Shown here in pieces: positions 13,201 to 23,553 of a stretch of DNA of 64,000 nucleotides; position 1 is the stretch's first letter, and each line of letters starts with the position of its first letter. The position numbers were made by a program, and so were the translations under genes. This DNA comes from Deuterostichococcus epilithicus (lineage: Eukaryota > Chlorophyta > Trebouxiophyceae > Prasiolales > Stichococcaceae), in the NCBI GenBank assembly GCA_033439295.1, contig JAVTLE010000013.1, positions 620,001-684,000 of the forward strand, given 5' to 3'. The notes below the pieces were generated by a model, which did no database searches, was not told the origin of the DNA, and saw nothing but the letters and a program-made list of their open reading frames with translations.

Positions 13201-13789
13201 GACGGCGGCTTGCCGCTGGCCGCCGGCCCCAGGCCGCCCGCGCGCCTCATGTAGTGCCCCGACGCCGTCTCCTCACGATCCAGCAGCTGCGGCGGCGGAA
13301 CCGCCCGATCCAGGTCGCCATGCGGCCCGACACCTGGCGCACCGGCGGCGGTTTTCATTGCTCGAGCCCCGCTGTCCATCCGGCTGCACAATGTTCAAAC
13401 GTGGCGGTGATGGTCCAAGCAGCGGCGGTGCCACACCTGTGTCAGTGCCCCGCAGCCAGGACCCCGACGGGAAGCCCTTCCAGGCTGCCACGAGGAACGC
13501 CGCAAAGGCAAGCACCTACAGAGACACGGAATCTGTTGCATGATTTGCAAGTCGACTCAGGTGTGAAGGGCAGTCGGTTGTGACGCACCACAGGTGCAAA
13601 GAGCAGACAGCTCTGAAATAGCTAGCCAAGTCAAGTAGGATTCTGCTGTTCGAATGACCAGCGATTATGCATAGGGTGTCGCGGTGCTCGTGCGCGCAGT
13701 GCACCCCTCACCACGACCGACCGGCGGTGTCGGAGCTTTTTTCGGAGGTTTCCTCCTCTGCTGTTTGTGCGAGGAACTCGGGGTCGCAT
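7266..13789 (-). CDS. O-fucosyltransferase family protein (plant-type, type II Golgi membrane)
   Basis: Predicted GDP-fucose-dependent O-fucosyltransferase-like enzyme of the Golgi, 587 residues in 14 exons: 13712-13789, 13437-13515, 13101-13333, 12646-12763, 12206-12303, 11550-11693, 10739-10885, 10125-10262, 9539-9716, 8961-9124, 8437-8545, 8031-8104, 7658-7780 and 7266-7346. All phases close. The N-terminus is a basic stretch plus one helix (VVVLAFAAFLVAAW), a type II anchor. PF10250-like landmarks in order: CGGLFNQHYCHVAGIAMAIA (the GGLNQ glycine-rich start), VMPPAMRRNKF, YEVPTLLPHW, VALNLDFAPRLHAVAAHI, FNGLHLRLEADAAAW (the LHLRxExD motif), YVASGIFSNMT, EELSRLHSEQRAAIDFLVL and FVGFVTSTFS. 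The acceptor and substrate cannot be told. Introns carry decayed copies of three exons (10739-10885, 11550-11693, 8437-8545), listed separately. Confidence 0.88.
8233..8261 (+). repeat. (GCA)n microsatellite in an intron
   Basis: Near-perfect GCA trinucleotide run in the intron between exons 8437-8545 and 8031-8104 of the O-fucosyltransferase gene; non-coding in this gene model. Confidence 0.9.
8610..8655 (-). repeat. Decayed copy of O-fucosyltransferase exon 8437-8545 core
   Basis: Read on the minus strand this intron segment translates as TTRHLAALRQPN, against KRHLAALRRTA in the real exon. It lies upstream of the parent exon in the preceding intron. It lacks a continuous frame with its neighbours and is probably not spliced. 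Confidence 0.6.
10985..11290 (-). repeat. Three decayed tandem copies of the acceptor and 5' half of exon 10739-10885
   Basis: At about 10985-11050, 11115-11170 and 11228-11290 the minus strand repeats the acceptor and first 50-60 nt of the downstream exon, which encodes VRGELVADLRAQVPHW. The copies read approximately VHRKPVADLRAQVPHS, VRSKLVADRRTQILHW, and a third with an inserted base. Spacing is about 120 bp. The first copy even keeps a CAG|GTG acceptor context. They are ordered tandem relics of one exon edge in a single intron. Confidence 0.85.
11750..11830 (-). repeat. Decayed copy of O-fucosyltransferase exon 11550-11693
   Basis: The intron upstream of this exon contains a segment translating on the minus strand as FLYMTNELCALEEVAGMAR, against FPYMANELYAMEEWAGLAR at the start of the real exon. 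The copy includes the acceptor side but runs into unrelated sequence after about 80 nt. Confidence 0.88.
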
Positions 13790-14817
13790 GACAGCGGCGA
13801 AAGAGAATTCCAAGAGCTGTCATATCGATGCCATGCCCCCGGTGCAGCTGCACAGCGGCTATTGTTAGCGTAACGGGTTGCGGCAGCCTGCTTGAAAATG
13901 AAATAGCATCGTTTCTACCGAACCGACTAGATCGACTTGCAGATTGCGACCGGCAATGCAGCGATCCAGCACGCCTTGTCGCGGAAGCTGTTCAGCCTCC
14001 AAGTGCTCGCTTAGTCACAAGCTGGGATGCAGCCCGGATCACCAAGGAGTGGCTGTAGTTGTGTCGACAACGCGTTGCAGTTTGTGGCTCCAGTCAGCTG
14101 ATATTTCGTGTTCCAGGTGTTGACTGCCGCAGACAACGACAAAACTGGCCTGCGCTGTGGCTGACTGCGTTCTGTCATTTGAGCTGACGTGCTGCAAATA
14201 CGAGGTCGTGTAAAGTACGACAAGTATCCAAGCCTAGAAGGGTAGTCTCGCCTCAAGTCACCTTCAACTGCCTGCAGGCCGAGGGCAGCAAGGGCACTCA
14301 GCGGCATCGCACACGGCATGGCTGCATGAAAGTGCCTGGAGGGCAGTTTCACACAAGACAGCGCTATTCTTCCGTCAGCGCCCGCGCCGGAATGCGGCGG
14401 CAGCACATCTTGCCAAGGCTGGTGCGTCGCATTCGCCACGCCAAGCCAGCCCGAGACGTTTCGCCTGCTGGAGTCATCCCGACTCAGTCGCCTGCTAGAC
14501 GGCTCTTGTCGTGGATGCTGTACAGTTCACATTCCCAGCCCAAGGCTGCTTGCCCGTCGCGGTCATTGAGAGCGAGCTGCCTGCTGACGGCCCTTGTCGT
14601 GGATGCTGCGTGCGCCCGTGGTGGTCCCCCCGCTGTGCGTCCCTAGGGACCGGCCGCTGCGTGCAAGCAAACCCAAGGATTGAGCGTTGTTACCGCTGAA
14701 ACCGCTGGCAAAATTGCTGCGGGGTGCCAGAAGTGGCATCCTGATGCACCTGCATATGCACAACTCTGCACATCTGACATTGACCAACAGACGTTCGTGT
14801 TTCTGCTCGTGCAGCGC
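13790..14817. other. Intergenic region, O-fucosyltransferase promoter side
   Basis: About 1 kb between the O-fucosyltransferase start and the stop of the small membrane protein gene. No exon supported. It contains a local direct repeat (14481-14607). Confidence 0.5.
14481..14607 (+). repeat. Direct repeat of about 35 bp, two copies
   Basis: The stretch ending in CTTGTCGTGGATGCTG at about 14505-14520 recurs at about 14592-14607 together with upstream matching GCCTGCT..ACGGC. The spacing is about 87 bp. It resembles the local duplications seen at exon edges but lies outside any gene I can model. Confidence 0.7.
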
Positions 14818-15773
14818 TCACTCTAGCGACGCCACGTAGCGCTCGTCGCCCCCCTCTTTGCGCTCGATCTCCCCAAGCAGCACGGCGAGCCGCTCCTTGT
14901 TCACACGCGCCATGACCTGCGCGTGGGTCCACCGTGATTGATGCCATAGGGTTCCTGCCGATCAGATGATGCACAGGTTGTTCACAGGGCTCGCAGGGGT
15001 GGCCGAGCAGGTTTGTATGCTGTTGATCAGCAGCATGCCGTCAGCATTCACATTCGTTGGCAGCGTGCCACGACCCTGCAGAGATCGTTAGGACTGGACT
15101 TGCAAAAGCGAACTGGTGGCAAGGCCTCGAGGGTGTGGACCCCACCACAACTGCAGCTCGCGGCTCCTTTGCTCAAGGGTGAGAAGTTGGGGAGGTATGC
15201 ACCCCAGAAATCGTACATGGAAACCAGCCCACCTGGTGGTTCAGGGACATGCGTTTTCGCAACTTTTCCTCCAGCGGCGTCTGCGGCACGCCTCCAGCCT
15301 GCTCCCCCGGCGGCCCCCACAGCTCCCCATTCGTGCCCTGCGGAGGAGGTGCGGCTGGCAGGTCGCCAAGCCAGGTCGAGAATAGCCTCCAGCAGCAGGC
15401 CGAGGGCAGGTCGCAAATCCACTGCGGAGACTTTCGCGTGTGGTGCAGGTAGCACTAGGACAGAGACGCATGTAACTGTCATGCGCCGGTCACCACTGCT
15501 CTGCAGGGTCCGTCAGGCGTGCTTGCCCAGTTATGCACGATGCCGCATGGATCCCAGAAGCTGCGTTGGCACCGCAGACGCATCCTAGCAAGCTGAGCCG
15601 AGTGTTACATGCCTCTCCACCATCCGGAAGGCGCGTACCTGCAGGATGAGCTTGCCAGCATAGTAGGGAACGGCGCATGCCACCACCGTGAAGCCAGCCA
15701 TGGCCAGCGGCGACTGCTTGGTGGTGGCAACGATGCGCCGCCACAAGCTGCTCTTTTCGAAAAGCCACGACAT
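14818..15773 (-). CDS. Unknown 112-residue single-pass membrane protein
   Basis: Three exons, all phase 0: 15639-15773, 15233-15337 and 14818-14916. The N-terminus starts MSWLFEKSSLWRRIVATTK and is followed by one hydrophobic segment (AMAGFTVVACAVPYYAGKLIL), a Gly/Pro linker (WGPPGEQAGGVPQTPLEEKL) and a charged coiled-coil-like tail (VMARVNKERLAVLLGEIERK). The size, a short basic N-terminus before one helix and a charged tail are reminiscent of small organelle assembly factors or accessory subunits, but I do not recognise the family. The gene is divergent from CYP38 with 617 bp between starts, so the two may share a promoter region. Confidence 0.65.
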
Positions 15774-16390
15774 GCCTGTTGGCTGTGCCGTTCAGGTGCC
15801 GCCGCCGGTTTTGCTTCAGTTGCTGACTGTCCCAGCTGAACTAGTGATTTGTGTGAGAACAGCCCAGGATCTACTGCAATTCAATACTCATGCTCTCTTA
15901 AAGCCAGAAGCCCGAGCTTGCAGCTGTGGGTGTCGCTGATTCGGCGATGGAGCTTCGCGAGCGCAATGCGCCTTGACGCAGCTTGAAGGTCCTCCGAATA
16001 TAAATAACGAGCTCTCTACAGGCACCTGCCGACGCTAGGCGCCACCAAATGCACAGGGACGGTATCGTTAAATCACGACTTCAGCGGATGTGCAGCAAAG
16101 GTGAAGTCGTCTGGTCGTGTCGGAGCCTAGTTTCTCCGGCTCAATCGGGCTTTGGTGCAAACAAGGCGGATCCGAGGACGCGGAAGAGCGGCGACACTGC
16201 AGTTGCACCTCGCGTTGACGTGGACAAGTTTAATCTGCTAATATCTGATTGGGTCGCAGATAACAGGAACCGACATCGTGCACTGATCGCAGTCGGGTGC
16301 CTGCAAACTCCAAATTCCAGATCTTGATATATATCTACGTGAAGTCTACGTGAAGAAGAGACACTGCGAACCGCGCCGGCGAGCAGCGCC
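15774..16390. promoter_or_regulatory. Putative bidirectional promoter region
   Basis: Divergent spacer between the small membrane protein gene (minus, starts 15773) and CYP38 (plus, starts 16391). A TATA-like TATAAATA is at 15999-16006 and an AT-rich GATATATAT stretch lies near 16328. Assignment to either gene is uncertain. Confidence 0.35.
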
Positions 16391-19300
16391 ATGTCATGTG
16401 CGATGCTGCAGTGCAGTCCCGCGGGCCGGTGTGGGACAGCACCCTTTCAGGGCAGCAGCAAGGCGCTGCGCCTTCCCCGCAGCCAGACCTGCAGAAGCAG
16501 ATGCGAGCCGCAGCGTCTCGTGTCCTGTACCGCAGCCCGTGATGAACAATCCTTGGTGGGCACCTCTACTCTATCACCAAGCCTGCTGCGTCGCTTCTTG
16601 CAGCTGAAATCCACCTTAGATGATGTTTGTGCATCGTAATAAGCCTGGTCACGCTTCATCTGGTCGTCGGGCAAGTGCCAACGTGTTGCAAGTATCGAGT
16701 GATCTACGCAGGTGTCTGCAGCGCGAGACTTTCTGCGCACCACAGCCCTGGGCCTTGCGGCTGTTGCAGCCATGCAGATGCCGGGGGCAATGGCACCCTA
16801 TCAGGTGGGTCGGTCCGCCGGTAGCTCGAGAACCATCACGCCTGTGCGGATGCACAAGACAGTGTCGTCAACAGAATGGCAAAGCTCCTGCAGCGATGTT
16901 CAGCCAGGCACACGCCGGGGATAATCGCGCATTCGTTGGCTGCGTTGTTGAATGCTGCGATGTGCTGCGCCTGCAGCTTATGCCACCGGCAGAGGCAGGC
17001 CTGCTTTCAGTGGAGCCTGTTAAAAATGCGCGGGCATTGCTGCGGTATTCGCTGCCAATCAAGAACGACAAAATCCGGGACATCCAGGTGCCTACCAATC
17101 TTACTGCGTGGCCCCCCTTCATCGCGATCATCACGTGTTGCCCTGATCCAGCAGCTTTGCCATGACTGCGATTCGGGGGCATGATGCCACCTGCTTCTTT
17201 TTTCACGGTGTCATCCTTTGTTCTGCAGAAAAGCCTGGAGTCGGTGTCAGAGCAGCTGCGCATCCCCGGCAGCAAGTCGCTCGGACCCATCGGCCAGGTC
17301 GGTGTTGGAGCTTGGCAGTGTTGGTGGTGCCGTCAGTCAGTGACGGCAGAAGCTTTCGCGACGGCAGAAGCTTTCGCTGGGCTTTTGTTGTTAAACTCGC
17401 CCAGGGCTTCCTGTGTTCAGAGACAGTCTGTGTTGGTGGGTGTACTTGAAGCGCGCCGGCCGTGAAATTGTGCTCGTGCCGCTCGCAGTCGGTGCGGCGG
17501 GCGCAGGGCGCACTAAACGCGAACAAGGGGAAGCTGGAAGCAGAGTTTGCGCCTGAGCACAAGGCGGAGGGGCAGGCAGCCATCGAGAAGCTGGACGCAG
17601 CGCTGAAGGAGTTTCAAGTGGTGATCGACGCCAATGACAAGCAGGTGAGGGTCGGCACCGGTGCTTGACAAGCAGTGCATTGGGTCTCACCGGCGCTAGA
17701 GTCGCCACTGGCGCTCGAAGCTTTTGTCCAGACCTAGCTCTGGGCGCTGTGTCTGCATCTTCCACGAGTGTGTCTTGAAGGGATTGCTGACCGTGCCACA
17801 GCGGTAGTGTGATGCTTGCGGCGACTGCGGCAGATTTTTCCGGCGGCAGACAATGCACGGTACTGGCAAGTTGGCTGGCTGTGATCAGCAGGGCCTGCCG
17901 GTGTCCCTGCCGGGAAAGAAAGCAAACAGTGCGGTTGTAAAACAGCCCGCGCTGTTGGTGGTAGTGAAGCAGCAGCAGGCGCTGAGGTTTGTGGGCGCCG
18001 TTGAGGAGGCACATACGGAGTCGATAGGCGGATGACACTGATGGAAGCAGCAGCTGCTGATGCACGTTGTTCTGCAGCCAACTGCGCAGTCGGTGGTCGA
18101 GGAGCAGCTGCAGGCAGTGCCGTACGTGGGCGCCGTAAAGGAGGCACCCAGCCTGGTGCGAATCCGTGGCACTCGACTTGGGGACGATCAGCTGATGGGC
18201 TGCTGTTGCTGCGCAGTCGGTGATTGAGAAGCAGCAGCAGGCGCTGACGTATGTGGGCGCCATCGAGGAGGCCATGGTGAAGGGATTCCCCTTCGAAGTA
18301 CCGAAGGACTACGACAACCTGCCCCAGCTCAAGGTGCGGCGCATCCCTTGAGACCACAGTGTGTTGTTCCGAGGGGCTCCAGGTTGTGTCCCTCGGAGCG
18401 CTCTGCCTGCTGCCGACTCGTGCCAGGGACTTTGACCACCTGCACCAGGTCAGGGCGCGGCGGCAGGCCGGCGTGGAACGCTCGCAGTCCCTGCTTCTGC
18501 CTGCTGTCCGCAGCTGTGTGATCAACCCACGCATGACGCACCATGAGCGCAAGTGCTCCAGTGGTGCTGAGGCGCACTCGGCTCACGAGATGTCCGGCCA
18601 CTCTTCAACCCGTTGGCTTCTGATTGGCGGCGGCTCATACCTCTCCTGCTCAAACCAAGTACCCTGCATCGTGCAGGGCCGGGCCACGGTGGAGATGGGG
18701 CTGACGTTCAAGACGGCGCGCGACAACGGTATCAAGGGTGGCCTCATCCGCATCGTGAGTCTTTAAACCGTCTCGGAATACCAACCGTCTGTGTGCTGTG
18801 GCTCTGGCATCAAGGGCGGCTCATCCGCATCGTGCGCCGCCATTGCCCCTGGATCGCAAATCGCAGGCCACTTGCGCAAATCGCAAGTGGCCTGCATGCC
18901 ATGGCTTGTGGTGACAGCCATGTCAACACGACTTTGCTTGTGTCGCTGATCAGCGGCGCCGGGGCGGCGCACAACCTGGCAGTTACCTGGACGGATTCTA
19001 CTCGCTGTGAGTGCGTGTCATCTGTATCCGCGTACGGACCTAACACCCAGCATGCACTGGGTCCTGCGCACCACGCACCCTCATATTCTGGTCCGCCCAG
19101 GTGGTGGACGGATACAACGCCCCCGTGACAGCGGGCAATTTCATCGACCTGGTCAGCCGCAAGTTCTATGACGGGCTCACCATCCAGCGCGCCGACGGCT
19201 TCATCGTGCAGACCGGCGACCCTGACGGCCCGGTGCGCCACTTCGAAATCCCCTAAATCCCAACCATTCTGGGCGCGTGCAAGCGGGCCCGTGTGCCCCC

Positions 19301-20959
19301 AAGGAAGGGGCGCGCGGGGCGCGAGCTCGTCGTCGCTGGCTGGGCCTATGAGCTGTCCTTTTTGGGCGTATGCGAGGCGCCTGAGCCGTCGGCAGCATGG
19401 GCCTGATGCCAGCACGCACATGCACCCGGCCATGCTGCCGGACCAGCCTGCCGCTCCCGTGCACTGTTGCTCCCCCGACGTGACCATGTCACAACAATGG
19501 GTGCCACCCCTCGCAAGCCCGGTCCCCCGCCAAACCCTAAACCTGCGGTTTCCGCACCGCAGGCGACCGGATTCGTGGACGAGGCGACGGGCAAGAACCG
19601 CACGGTGCCCTTCGAGATCATGGTGCAGGGCGACAAGACGCCGGTGTACGAGGAGAACCTGGAGGACAATGGCCGCTTCAACGAGCAGCCGGTGCTGCCC
19701 TTCAACGCCTACGGCACGCTGGCGATGGCGCGCTCCGAGTTCGAGTCCAACGACGCCTCCTCCCAGTTCTTCTTCCTGCTCAAGGCGCGACACGCTTCTG
19801 CTCACAAACCCTAAACTCAAGGGGCTGCGCCGTCCCGGTCTCGTTGCTGCCCAGAGCATGCGCTCGAGTGCCTGGTCCAGTGGCGTCACAGCGTGGTTAG
19901 GGAGGCAGCATATGTGTGGGCTGGCGCTGGTTGGGACAGCACTTGGCAATGCCAGGGGCGGTCCATCTGAGCATGTCGGCCTGCTGCAAGCTGGTCGCAG
20001 CATGACCGGAGCAGCTCGCTACATATTCTGCGCGCGTGTGCTTGCCGTCTTCTTGGGCCACCAGACTCCGGGAGCCTGCGCAGGGATGCGAGCTTGACTC
20101 AACCTCTGCAAAACGCTGCAAACGTGGTAAGCGACGATGAAGCGTGGCTGCCCCCGTTGTGACACCAAGATGATATTGTGCAACACAGGAGTCGGAGCTG
20201 ACGCCTACGGGCAGCAACCTTTTGGACGGCCGCTTCGCGGTGTTTGGCTACGTGGTCGACAACGCCGACCTGCTGGGCGAGCTGCAGGTGGGTTCAGGGT
20301 TTAGGCGCGACCATCCGTGGTTGCCGCCCCTGGTTGGAAGGGTGAAGGGCTTTCACATCAGGACTGTCTGTCCGTGCGGCCGCGCGACCACCTGGCCCGC
20401 CACCAGGGAGGGTGACGGCTGTGCTGCGCGATGAGGTGGCGCAGCCAGCCGCGCGGGCGTGCTGTGCAGCATGCCACACGCAGCAAGTTAGCACCTTACA
20501 GCTGGCTGACGCCTTCCAGCGGGCAGGGGCGGCACGCTGAGCACCGGCCCGGCAGCTGCCTGGCCTGGCCAGTGGCCCTCTGGCCTGCACCTGTGCGACA
20601 ATCCAACCCGACATTCGAGCCTCTGAGACATGACCTCTCATTCTTTTCTGCAGGTGGGCGACAAGATCGACTTCATGAAGGTGGTCGATGGCCTGCAGAA
20701 CCTCCAGGTGGGTCCGCGGTTTAGGGTTTAGGGTTTGGCCACCCTTTGCAGCCTTGGACTTGAACTTGTCCCCCCCGGTGCGGTGCAGCACCTCGCAAGG
20801 GTTGCGCTGCTGAGCAGGCTTCTGACATCACGCGCATGCGCGCATCCAGTCCCACTCTGCACACTCTGCCTGCGTGCTGAACGCACACCTCCTGTGTCGG
20901 AGCAGGCACCCAAGGCGGGCGCGACAGCGCAGCCGATGGGCGACGACAGGGTCGCTTGA
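16391..20959 (+). CDS. CYP38: Thylakoid-lumen cyclophilin-type protein CYP38 (TLP40)
   Basis: Lumenal cyclophilin-fold protein needed in plants for photosystem II assembly and repair. Twelve exons, every intron phase 0: 16391-16555, 16712-16804, 16977-17087, 17229-17297, 17489-17644, 18217-18333, 18677-18754, 19101-19232, 19563-19784, 20189-20287, 20654-20707 and 20906-20959 (last one inferred from phase, acceptor and stop). Product about 449 residues, close to Arabidopsis CYP38 (437). Exons 1-2 give a bipartite plastid and lumen signal ([22 protein letters not shown]; the RD rather than RR still fits Tat-like import). Then come the helical bundle ([33 protein letters not shown]) and the cyclophilin domain ([47 protein letters not shown]). 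The intron after exon 9 begins with GC. Introns 5-7 carry decayed exon copies. Confidence 0.95.
17959..18160 (+). repeat. Two decayed copies of CYP38 exon 6 in intron 5
   Basis: At about 17959-18025 the intron reads [19 protein letters not shown]. At about 18081-18160 it reads [19 protein letters not shown], preceded by a preserved CAG acceptor. The real exon 6 (18217-18333) reads [19 protein letters not shown]. The first copy keeps an open frame of about 30 codons across the match. Confidence 0.92.
18420..18450 (+). repeat. Decayed copy of the 3' edge of CYP38 exon 6 in intron 6
   Basis: Reads ARDFDHLHQ followed by GT, against [11 protein letters not shown] before the GT donor of exon 6 at 18333. 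It lies about 90 bp past the true donor. Confidence 0.65.
18806..18836 (+). repeat. Decayed copy of the 3' edge of CYP38 exon 7 in intron 7
   Basis: GGCATCAAGGGCGG.CTCATCCGCATCGTG repeats the exon 7 end and donor (GGTATCAAGGGTGGCCTCATC.. at about 18730-18756) with one base lost. The direct repeat is about 80 bp downstream of its source. Confidence 0.9.
19531..20738 (+). repeat. TTTAGGG-like words in four consecutive CYP38 introns
   Basis: AAACCCTAAACC at 19531-19543, the same word at 19806-19816, GGGTTTAGG at 20297-20305 (10 nt after a GTGGGTTC donor) and three tandem TTTAGGG-like units at 20718-20738 (10 nt after a GTGGGTCC donor). All are intronic. Confidence 0.85.
19785..20188 (+). other. 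GC-AG intron of CYP38
   Basis: Exon 9 ends FFFLLK and the next exon starts ESELTPTG. The only donor in frame before a stop codon 30 nt later is AAG|GCGCGA; there is no GT in that stretch. The acceptor is ACACAG at 20188. Confidence 0.85.
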
Positions 20960-21811
20960 GGGGCGTCTGCCGGGCATGCCTGGTGATCAGCAGCAGCACG
21001 GCACAGCTGGGTCGTCCATGACGAAGACCTTTGGCACGGAGACCAGCGGAAGCTGCAAAAGGCAGTGCAGACAAGCCGGCCGCTGGCGCATGATTGTTGA
21101 GCAAGGGCAGCATGCGGCGGTGGAAGCGGCCACTTGTCTGTCCAGCATCCAGAGGCTCGCAAATGTACGCAGGACAGCTGCCAAGCATTGGTCCATGGGA
21201 CTGTGGTTTTTGGGATTGACATCGGGACCACACGAGAAGATACTTGTTCAGTGCCGCACAAGGCAACTGCGCTGCCTTGCGCCATTTTGACACTGTTGCC
21301 GGGACATGCGACTTGACCCTTCACCGAATAATGGAAGAGTAAAGCAACGTAGAGATTACTTCGGCTGTCCTCGGCGACGTGATGCTGAAGGGCGTGCAGC
21401 CTCTGAACCTGTTCATGTGCGGAAGTGATGCTCCAAATTACTGAGCCTCCCAATCTGAACCTCAATGTCCATGTGCCACAACACGATGCCAATGCTGCCA
21501 TGAATGCTGCCCGGCTGGCAGGCCGAGCAGTACAAGGTTTGAAGCTTCAGGTGTTTCCATTGGCAGCGTCTGCAGCTGCTACCCGGAAGCCTCGTTTGAC
21601 GTGCGGCACCCCTCAATCGTCACGCGCTTTACTCATTGGCGCCAACAACACTGATGTGGCCAGTCCGGCTGCTGCGCAGCGCTCCCGCCAATCATCGCTG
21701 CCACCGCTTCGGATCTGTCTGCACGAGCGGTGCACCCACCCGCTGAGCCACGCCCCCGCCGGTCACAGCTGCTGCCGTCGCTGCCATCGCCTGTCCGCCA
21801 GTTGCTGCCGG
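20960..21811. other. Convergent intergenic region
   Basis: 3' ends of CYP38 (plus) and the MerT/HMA gene (minus) face each other across about 850 bp. No exon supported. Confidence 0.5.
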
Positions 21812-23553
21812 TCATCGCTGTGCATGTACGTCCCGCCGTACAAACGACGCAGGGCTCTGCAGCTCGTTCATGGCTGCCAGCAGGGCCCTGTTGTTGACTG
21901 CCGCCTGGTCTCGTAGGTGCACCACTACCGCTTTGCTCTTTTCCTCAATCTCCACCTGCGGCGATGTAGGGCCGTGTTGTGGTCGCGGACATCAGAATGT
22001 GCTTGGTCCTGACGACAGTGGCCTCAGGTGCATGGCAGTTCTCTTTCGGGTCCGCCGTGTGCTTCTGCAAGCCCAATGCTCAGCAGGGTGGTTCCTGCAT
22101 GGGCTCTTGCCTGCCTGTCTGCCAGCCTGGCCTCGCCGGCAACGTGCATAGCGAAGCACCGCTAAGCACCCGGACAGTATCTGAGGCGGCTACATAGTTG
22201 GGATAAAGCACGGCTGAAACCAGGCACTCACCAGCTTGATGTGGGAGCCGAACTTGGACTGGAGCCCGTTCTTTATCCGCGCTCCGCATGCCGCGCACCT
22301 GATGTTGAGCGCTGTCATGATGACCGTTGCCTGCAAAGTGGGAAAACATATCTGCTCCATGTTTGTGAGCAGAGCATCTCGGTTGGCACAGTGGCTCCGG
22401 CAGAGCGGACGTTCTCAGGACCAGCTCTGCGCGCCGACCCAGCACCAAGACGGGCTGCACGCAACGCGGCGGCTGCTGACACAACCGGCAAACGGCTACT
22501 GTGCGAGCTCGCGCTCACCTCCTGAGGCGTCGCTGCGGCTGCAGCGGGCGGCGGGCTGAGCGGGTGGCCCGTCTTTGCCTTGGTGTCCAGTTGCGACGGC
22601 AGAACCCACTGCGGCGGGGACAGCGCCTGCTGCAGCCAGCCGGGCAGCGGCTTGCCAAACACCTCTGACCGCTGCAGCTTGCCTGCAGCCGCAACCGTCT
22701 GTCGTCAGCCTCCGCTGCGGCGTGCTTTAAAACTGCTGGTGACAGGCCGCGGTCGAAGTGGCAGCACCCTGCAGCCTCTCGATGCAGTCCAAGGGCGCAC
22801 CTTCATTATACTGGCGGACGGCCACGTCCGAGTACGCCAGGGACACGGCAAGCAGGCCTAGGAGCACGGTGCGGCGGCTGAGGCCGCCACGCTGCACCGC
22901 CGCAGCGATGCCAATGGCCGTCAGTGCCAGGAAGAACGGCCTGCGCTTGCACAGCGTCACCCCCATGAGCACGGCTTGCAGCCCGTATGATATCTGGCCA
23001 GGTTTGCTGACGTGCTCGAGTGGCTTGTTGGTGGTCCAGGGGCGCATGACAGCCGGCAGCTGGCAGTGCCGCAGCCAGCTACATGGACCGATGTGCATCG
23101 AGCCATAGTGCATGCAGAATGCTGTGTGAAAGCCCACATGTTGCACGCGGCAATGCAATGCGCGCGAAGGTGACGCTGTAGTGAGTCAGAGCCCGCCAAA
23201 AGGCTCCAGAACAGGGACTCGTGACTGGCTCGAGTCACAACAGCTTTCAGTGAGGCCGGCTTCACGATGTAGTCCCAATCCAAAACTAGGTTTCATCTGG
23301 TGCTCGGGGTTGCAGCGCAGTCGGAAGCGGCTCACCTGAAGGGCGTCAGTATCGCGAAGCCGAAGCATGCAAAGTTGAAAAAGTTGAGGACCAGCTGCGG
23401 GATGCAGCAGGACGATGCCAGCAGCGCCGGAACCAGAGCAGCAGCAGAGAACAGCGCATTAGAGCTGCCATCGCCGTTGCGCTTGAGAGACGCTCTGTCG
23501 CCCGCTGTTGCCGCTGACTTGTCTAGCGGTGCGGGCTGTATCTCGCTGCTCAT
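21812..23553 (-). CDS. MerT-like membrane protein fused to a C-terminal HMA (MerP-like) domain
   Basis: Probable heavy-metal handling membrane protein of 276 residues. Exons: 23336-23553, 22801-23006, 22519-22682, 22232-22330 and 21812-21955; phases close. The first hydrophobic region carries a vicinal Cys pair in PALLASSCCIPQLVLNFFN, then NFACFGFAI, as in MerT-type helices. Two or three more helices follow in exon 2 (FFLALTAIGIAAAV, VLLGLLAVSLAYSD). After a Pro/Ala linker, exons 4-5 give a heavy-metal-associated fold, MTALNIRCAACGARIKNGL with the CxxC metal site (CAAC) and VEIEEKSKAVVVHL as the second strand half. In bacteria MerT passes Hg(II) from MerP into the cell; here both parts are on one chain. 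The metal and membrane are not known. The start codon and the second acceptor (GTCAG at 23007) are my best choice, not certain. Confidence 0.78.

Noticed and set aside
18810-20003. Long minus-strand open frame of nearly 400 codons
   Set aside because: It is the antisense of CYP38 exons 8-9 and their introns in GC-rich DNA; no family signal and it ignores clear splice sites on the other strand.
19531-20738. TTTAGGG words as evidence of a nearby chromosome end
   Set aside because: They are single to three-unit words confined to introns, surrounded by intact genes on both sides, not a terminal array.
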